Of a stretch of DNA of 64,000 bases, positions 57,540 through 64,000 are shown one piece after another. Position numbers and translations under genes: made by a program. The notes beneath the pieces are model-generated. The model saw nothing but the letters and a program-made list of their open reading frames with translations, was not told the DNA's origin and did no database searches. Source of the DNA: Marisa cornuarietis (taxonomy: Eukaryota; Mollusca; Gastropoda; Architaenioglossa; Ampullariidae); contig SMMW01000627.1 of NCBI GenBank assembly GCA_004794655.1, positions 2,479,501 through 2,543,500 on the forward strand, written 5' to 3'. Each line of letters starts with the position of its first letter. The first letter of the stretch is position 1.

Positions 57540-59450
57540 TTTTTTTTCTTGTTCTACTTTTTTTTCTTTTTTCGTGTAACGTTCAAAAATTTTTATTGCT
57601 TGACAAAGGTTTGTTTCATCAGAAAGAGAAATAAAAGACAGAGTTTTACGTTGGAAACGAAGACAGATCGTAGAAATTCTAAATAATGGGAACCACAAGA
57701 CAGGCTGAGCGACGCTCAGACTTTATACACCTTACATAAACCATATACGGGAAGTTCCGGTGTGTACGGAGGTAATGAAGGTAGGGTGTAGAGACAGGAT
57801 GTATGCAAATGAAAAAAATAATTTGCCAATGTTGTGCATGACAGAAAACCAGTCCGCCTTTAAAAGCATCCGTAGCTGTGACCATTTTAGTTTTAAAGGC
57901 CTCGGTGCGTGGCCTCCCAGTGTCATTCACGGCGCCGAAAACACACAAATTAGCCAGCAACCCCATTTTTTTTTTTACTTTTATAGATTTACATTCCATG
58001 TTAATGATCTGCAGTAAATTTTCCGCTGTGTTCCGAACTACCGCTTGCCAGTGGCCATAAACAGCAAAGGGAAGTTCGTCTGGTTTGCCTGCGTGCGGTC
58101 CGTACCTTAAAACAGAACTGATCTTTGACTTGCGACGAACGCTGCAATTTTCCGGATCTGTGGTTGCCTTGTAGGAGACCAGGCAGTCGGTAGAACCCTA
58201 CGGCTCCAGGTCTGCTGGTCGCCTTACAGTGTGTCTTTTCCGCCCTCTTTTTTTGTCTTTTGCTCAGCTCCTTCGTGTCATTGTTTAGGGGTGGGTGCAA
58301 GGTGCGAGTGTTACGGTGCCCAGGGCAGAATGTGAATGAAAGAAATGGATCTCTCTACGGTTTTATGCTCACACACATGTATCTGTACACGTTGTGTAGA
58401 TACAGGTATGTGTACACGTTGTGTTCACATTTTTGTTGTTGTAATTGTCATAGGCAGCTTTCAAAACAGTAAAGTATTGTAGCCTACTGAGAAAAGTCCG
58501 AAAAAGCTACTTTGTTTATTTTTAAAAATTGACATATTTTACCATATTTGAGGACTTTCCACATAAATGTGTTTAGGTCACTTAGATATCAAGTCCCGAG
58601 GTATTTGTCTTCATCTGTGCATAGAATAGTTCCATCTCTGACGTCACCGTTGTATTATCATTACGATGGAAAGAATTGTATAAAATTAAGCTACCAGCTC
58701 TCCACTTGGATCCAGCTTTAACTATCGTTTTTTTCTGTTTAGTTATCTACCCATAATTCCATGGAAGATGGTTAGTAATGCTTTACAGTTATTCCAGACT
58801 GATTGAGATAACACGTTGTGTCTACATCACCTGACCTAGTCAATGAGCAGGTGCAAATCCTTGACATCGAATGGTTTTCGCTGGAAAGCAGTGTTTTAAT
58901 TTAGTCCTGGCTCAGGAAGATCAGCTGTCTGCATGAAGAAGATAATAACAGGATAGAAAACTCGCATAAGCTTATATTTATTTATTTAGTTTGGCGATGT
59001 TTAGTTCACGCGAGATCACAAAGGTCGCATCGTCAGGGGCGCCACGTTGCGGTTAGGTGAGCTCCCCTGATGGACAGTTTCGCTCATCAGTCACACTTTT
59101 AAAGGGAGGGGTCGTAGCTCTGTGGTCTGTGAACTACAGACTGTGACTAAAAACACTTCCTCCCTCCTGTCTGCTACCCCCAGCAGACAATTGTACCCGA
59201 TTCAAACGAAAGGTAAATGGTTGCGGAAGTAGATAAGATGGTTGGACATTCCAAATGCGGTGCCTAGAGATGCAGGCACTAAGCGAATGGGATTCAGGTC
59301 TTGTGTGTATAAGACTTTGATTTTGTATTTGTGTGGGTTTTGGTTAGGGGGAAAGGTCAACACAGGAGGCAGTATGGTGAGGTTGTGGAGGGATGTGCTG
59401 ATCGAATATGTAAGAGGATAGCCCAGTTAGACTGGACCGAGTATATTAAT
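57540..59450. other. Non-coding stretch, no gene seen
   Basis: Two opposed frames at 57679-58017 and a 99-codon minus frame at 58001-58300 show no motif. A tgtacacgttgtgt phrase is duplicated at about 58382-58422. Confidence 0.45.
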
Positions 59451-59454
59451 TAAT

Positions 59455-59505
59455 CGTTGTCTGACGCTTTGTCAGCAACCAATGTTATCTCACGGCGATG
59501 ACCGA
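59455..59505 (-). mobile_element. SINE family 2, 3'-end fragment
   Basis: The plus strand cgttgtctgacgctttgtca gcaaccaatgttatctcacg is the diverged reverse complement of the gccgtgatatagccttagtt / gctggctcggcg block. Confidence 0.55.
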
Positions 59506-59509
59506 GTAA

Positions 59510-60690
59510 AAAGATTTCCAAGTGTAAACGTGCATCTCGGATTCTCACTGGAGTTTATCCCCCTCGTCAGCAGCAGCAACACAGTCACCACATGCATGCG
59601 TTACGCCACGTCAACGGTCGGAGAAACTACCCAAAGGTTTTAATACCCTCCAAAGAACACAGAGGATTTAAAACTGTCAAATCCTGTGACTACCTTGATA
59701 AGAGGCGCTTCAAAAGAGAGAAGAAAGTCTCTCGCAACGCGAAGGGAAGGGGTTGAAACTCTGCGACTTGAAGTTGGCTTTGAAGTAAGGTCCCCTGGCA
59801 TGGATCCTAAAATGTTGCTCATTTCCTCCCGGGGAATATATTTTACTAGACAGCAGCTTGTTGTAAGCGCACTTCATTCACCGGCGAAAGTTCATTGACA
59901 AAAAACAAAATGGGTGAGCGCAAACAGGCTTTTAAAACCAATCTCTGTGATGTGTTGGAGTGAACTGCGGTTGTCGCGAAGTCAATGTTGATCTGTCCTG
60001 CCAAACACCCCCTGACCCTTACAAACGACGGTCCTCGACTAGGGGTGCAAAGATAAGGCTTCCAACTCGTAGAGTATACACATCGTTGTTGGTGTTCATT
60101 TCTGCTGTGATTTCGCACTCTGTGGGAGCCAACACTCAAAAGTCGTTTAATTGGTGATGTAGTTGCCCATAAACTTTGTTTTTGTTTGTGATTTGTGATG
60201 ACACGTAAACTCATGATATACGGACTCAGAATTTTTGAGAGAGAGTAAAACTGTGTGTGTTTTGGGGTGTAGGGGAAAATAAGAATGCTTATAAATCAAT
60301 CAAAATTACCGAAATTTCCGACTCAGTAAAAATCCATTCCAAATTATAAAATAATGTAAGATTATAAATTTATTTTCATCACAAGAAACAAAATGAAATA
60401 AAGAAAAGAAAAAAGACCAAACCAAACATCGTGAGAGCAAAGTCATTTTCTCCCTGAAGAAAAGGGTGATAAGTGATGATGCTAAATGAAATCTGATGAA
60501 CTACTGCATTGTAGCCACTTTATACACCACTGAGGGCAAATGACTGTCATCTTTAACTTCACATAAGAAGATGATCGCATCTTTCTCTGTTTTAACCCAG
60601 CAAGTCGTCGTTAGTCAAGTGCGGCTTTTACTCTTTGTATCAGCAGCAAGTAACACCTGGTTCATTTAGAGAGATGCTCCCTCGTCTGAC
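59510..60690. other. Non-coding stretch, no gene seen
   Basis: Frames at 59686-59898 and 59846-60214 are unrecognised. 60300-60420 is A-rich. Confidence 0.45.
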
Positions 60691-61084
60691 TGACTGGAGG
60701 GGGAAGAGTTCTGTGATTTTTTTTCTTTCTTATCTGACCTCTTCCTCGTGTGGGACTTGTGATTGTGTGTGTTTTTGACCTGCCTGCCATCGTGGGTTTG
60801 GAATGTGGTGCCTCTTCCATGTCGGTGGCTTCGGTTCCGTTTGCACGTGCGGACTTTACGATCGGCGCAGTTCTGTGGGCTTCATGTCCTTTGTTGATCA
60901 GTGAACTTTTGTGTGTGATGGTGCTCATTCATCGTTCCAGTGAGACTGTAGGATGTGTTATTTGGAACTGTATTTGCTAAGAGAGTATTCCGGCTTGTAT
61001 GATGTGTGGATTGTACGTGTGCACCCTGCACGTTGACGAGGACTACACAGTCTGCTACACCATTTTGTTTTGTTCTCACCTTAT

Positions 61085-61175
61085 TTTAACATGACATCAG
61101 CTTCTGTCATTCGTGAAGCGCCTTGAACTTGTTCAAATGTCATGATAAGGCGAACTTTTACTTTGTATTTGTTTG
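61085..61175 (+). mobile_element. LINE 3' tail (third type)
   Basis: It reads gaagcgccttgaacttgttc, aaatgtcatgataaggcgaa, cttttactttg. The gcgccttga...aaggcg hairpin is the standard 3' terminal form of several animal LINEs. Sequence from about 60700 may be its 3' UTR (no coding match). Confidence 0.5.
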
Positions 61176-61179
61176 TGTG

Positions 61180-63500
61180 TAAAATCTGCTGCTGAATCGT
61201 TTCACCGCCTTTCAGTTGCGCTCGACTAGTGAATGAGTAGATTAGTAAAACACGTCAACGCTTTGCGAGCGAGACCAGACGATACTAGACGACTGGAAAA
61301 CAAGGCATTCGACCTTCCACCTCTGCATAACTCGGTTTCTATCTTGTGCATACCTCCCGGGCTGCCAGTCTGCTCAGTGGATGTGTCACCACAATAAACG
61401 GAACTTAAAACCCCGTGACAACCCCTTTAAGGAGTAACACCTGCTTTGTTTTTGTTGTAAACAATCCAAATGTGTTATCCAGGGTGAGGCAAATATATCC
61501 CTGAGGCAGCGAGTTTAAGAAAACTATCAGATTGCCTAATAGAAACCCATGGGGTTGTGTGCCGAAGTGATATAATCGCCTTGGTGGACGCAGACGAGGT
61601 CTGTTGTAGGGAAGGGGTGGACTGTGGTGTATCAGTGGGTCTGGAACAGGGGTAGGTGGTGTAGAGTGAGCTGCGGCGATGGATCCTGAATGTGGGACTG
61701 TGAGATTGTGGGACCAGGAAAGAGAGAATGAAGTCTTAAAAAACGACCCCCAGGACGGGTGCAGGGGTATATCGAGGGATCCTGAGTGTATGTGTGTGCA
61801 GAAGGTGGTGGTGGTGAATTTTATCGATGATCGTGATTGCGGCAGTAGGTTGAAATACCTGAGTCAACCTGTGAGGCGGAAAGGGCTTTGGCAGTCTTTT
61901 CTGGACTGCAAAGCAAAAGAATATTTTGGAGGAGGAATAGAGATGGCAAAGGATAAAACTTGTTCTTTTCTGGGGTTTTTTCTTTCGCCCTCCTTCACTA
62001 AGATTAACTCCCTCCCCCAACTCTCTCTATCTGTGTGTGTGTGCGCGACTGAATCACTAGAGGTACACTTTTCATTCTCACTAACTATAATATTCATACC
62101 TGGAAAATAATAAAAAGGACTAGAAGGTTGCCGCAAGAGGTGTTTACCTACAAATTATGCTAGATAAAAACTGTTTTAGGTGATATTTTTTTTTGTCTTC
62201 CTTCTTTTGCTTCTGTTCCTTTTGCTTCTTCTGTCAATGTTAGCACCTACTCTTTAACCCGTTGGCTCCAGTCATATTCTGTGTACCGGCTGTTCTCAAA
62301 CAACCGGGCAGGGTGAAAATCAGAGGGTTAATGGGAAAAAGATGATTCTACATTAAATAAACTTCATTCGAGAGGATGTAGAACCTTGCGACAGATATAA
62401 TAACACTTTGAGTCAGAAGGTGAAGAATTACAATCCTCAGTGTCTATTTTTCTTTAATGTGTTTGTATTGCAAAATATAAAAAAAACTGGCAGTAAATTT
62501 CCTATTAAAATTTTCAGAAAAAAATGTTGATACCAGTCCCATGGCGCGTCTTAGTACCAATGCGATAATGTTACCGCAAGGAGACGAGAGAAGTTATTAC
62601 CTCCTGTTGTCTTCCACATCCGGTTCCTATGTGATTTACGATCATGGTAGACGAGAAACCGTGCGAAATCGGATCCCACTGCTTAAAGAATCATTTCATG
62701 GTGCCAAAAGATAGCCCCGACCTTCTTATTGTTCACGAATGGAGGGCCCTGTGTTCCGCGCATGCGCATATTATGTTTCCGGCTGGGAAATACGATGCAT
62801 TGCACGGCACACAACACCCCGCCTTGTTTCGCTCCTCTGCTCTTTCACCTGTTATGGGTCTCGGGCAGCCAGAGCGAACCCTAGAAGGGTAGCTTCGGCC
62901 TCAAGACCCGATGGCTTGTCAACATGATACGGGAAACGAGTATTTTTTTTTTTAATGCGCAAAGTTCGCATATGATGGATTTACAACTCTGTCGCGACAG
63001 TGTTCTCAACCAGTCAAATGTCGTTGAAAGTTTGACCAAGTTTTGTCAAATTTGTGTCTGAAGGTCGCAAGAAACCAACGGGTTTGGAGCGAACGTTCGG
63101 GACATTATAAATTTGGTCAACAAGCTAAGTTGAGACTTGTTTGCCATTACATTCCTCAACACATTTGTGAATACAATGGGGCTTTGGGGGACTTCGGAGG
63201 TCTTAGCCTTTGGGAGTTTCGCAGTTAAGAATGCCTTTAGAGGAAACATTTAAGGTGAGAGTATACTCCACAATTTTTGTTTTGTTTTAAAGATTTTTAA
63301 GAGAGAGAGAGGGAGGGTGGGTGTCTCAGTTTAGAAGCCAGTGCTCTGTCCGCTTCAGGATGAGCAAACGAAGTAAAATAAAAAAAGTCAACAGCTTGAA
63401 TTAATATACGTCTCAACCTTTTTTTTAAATTTACGTCTTGGGTCGAGGAACAACAATACTTGCCAGACAGGGTCTTGACATAAAGAATATGTTTGAGTAT
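61180..63500. other. Non-coding stretch with one unassigned 143-codon frame
   Basis: The plus frame 61679-62110 is the longest non-repetitive frame in this part. It has several Cys and an acidic start but no motif that I recognise, and no exon boundary could be argued, so it is not called. The 82-codon frame 62644-62892 is equally unassigned. Confidence 0.4.
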
Positions 63501-63502
63501 GC

Positions 63503-63547
<45 letters not shown>
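63503..63547 (+). repeat. Compound (GT)n-(GA)n microsatellite
   Basis: About 11 GT units followed by about 10 GA units. Confidence 0.95.
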
Positions 63548-63548
<1 letters not shown>

Positions 63549-63549
63549 T

Positions 63550-64000
63550 TTCTGTCTCGTTCTGGCTCCGTCATTAGGATATCTAGAGCTCAAACAACAC
63601 CTCCGGGGACTGACACCTTTGTGACGTCTGTCCATCCATTATTTCACACATTAAAATCACTTCTTTTCCCATCCCTTCTCCCTTCGGAATCGTCTCGCTG
63701 TCACAGTGGGAGGCTAGACGCCCCCCTTCCCCACCTGAAATTTGTAACACTTGTCTCCCCCTTCCCCACCTACGCTTCTCCCCCACCCAGCCCTATTAAT
63801 TTCCATAGCGATATGTTTAGCCACCTCATAAATTTCACATCCAAAACTCTCGCAGCGACACCATCCCCCTCTTTTTTTTTTTCTCTCTCCCGTCCGCGGT
63901 TCATGCTTTTCAGAGTCAAACCAACTGCTCATTATTGTCATACGCTGCTCATGAATATTGATGGAATATGGTGGGTGGAGGGGAGAAGACTGAGCGGTTG
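63550..64000. other. Non-coding stretch, C/T-rich segments
   Basis: The pyrimidine-rich plus strand at 63660-63790 and 63865-63895 yields Gly/Arg-rich minus frames (63583-63941) that look like composition artefacts. Confidence 0.5.

Noticed and set aside
61679..62110. 143-codon non-repetitive plus frame
   Set aside because: No motif, signal peptide or splice context could be argued. Length alone is within chance for 64 kb in six frames.

Overview
This window looks like intergenic and intronic DNA from an animal nuclear genome. Coding signal is very sparse, dinucleotide to tetranucleotide repeats are dense, and there are several minisatellites, tRNA-derived SINEs and decayed, 5'-truncated LINEs of the non-LTR type. 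There is no bacterial gene organisation, no rRNA, no intact tRNA gene and no CRISPR array. The SINE type (3' domain close to 'ggcgtaaaacacc') and the LINE tails suggest a lophotrochozoan, probably a mollusc. That placement is inference from general familiarity and is not proven by the sequence.

Host gene. The only convincing protein-coding exon lies at 26315-26485 (+). It has an optimal Kozak start, a signal-peptide-like N-terminus, a short Cys-containing mature segment and a consensus splice donor, and it follows a CpG-rich leader with two upstream ATGs. Everything 3' of 26486 may be a large first intron, because no later exon could be identified. Most other long open frames are translations of repeats whose unit length is a multiple of three, or of CA/GT runs.

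Layout. 0-10 kb: a 20-bp minisatellite, ATC and pyrimidine tracts, a LINE reverse-transcriptase relic at 4809-5215, and a telomere-like patch near 6.1 kb. 10-18 kb: several SINEs, including one SINE inserted inside another with a 12-bp target duplication (12021-12231). 18.4-19.5 kb: a 1-kb GT-rich array. 20.1-20.4 kb: a diverged inverted repeat. 22-25 kb: SINE fragments and a possible hAT terminus. 25.6-26.5 kb: promoter and first exon. 28.3-29.0 kb: the C-terminal end of a LINE with a zinc-knuckle domain; the same domain recurs at 57.1 kb. 37.3-38.3 kb: a 42-bp minisatellite. 43.1-45.3 kb: two copies of one LINE family in opposite orientation. 47.2-47.8 kb: a minisatellite with a CACGTG box in every unit. 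48.4-48.6 kb: a 33-bp repeat encoding an 11-residue heptad-like pattern. 53.9-54.3 kb: a possible TTAA-flanked MITE. 55.5-56.9 kb: a 39-bp minisatellite.

No multi-gene system (defence, biosynthetic or otherwise) is visible. The interest lies in transposon history, satellite structure and the single gene start.
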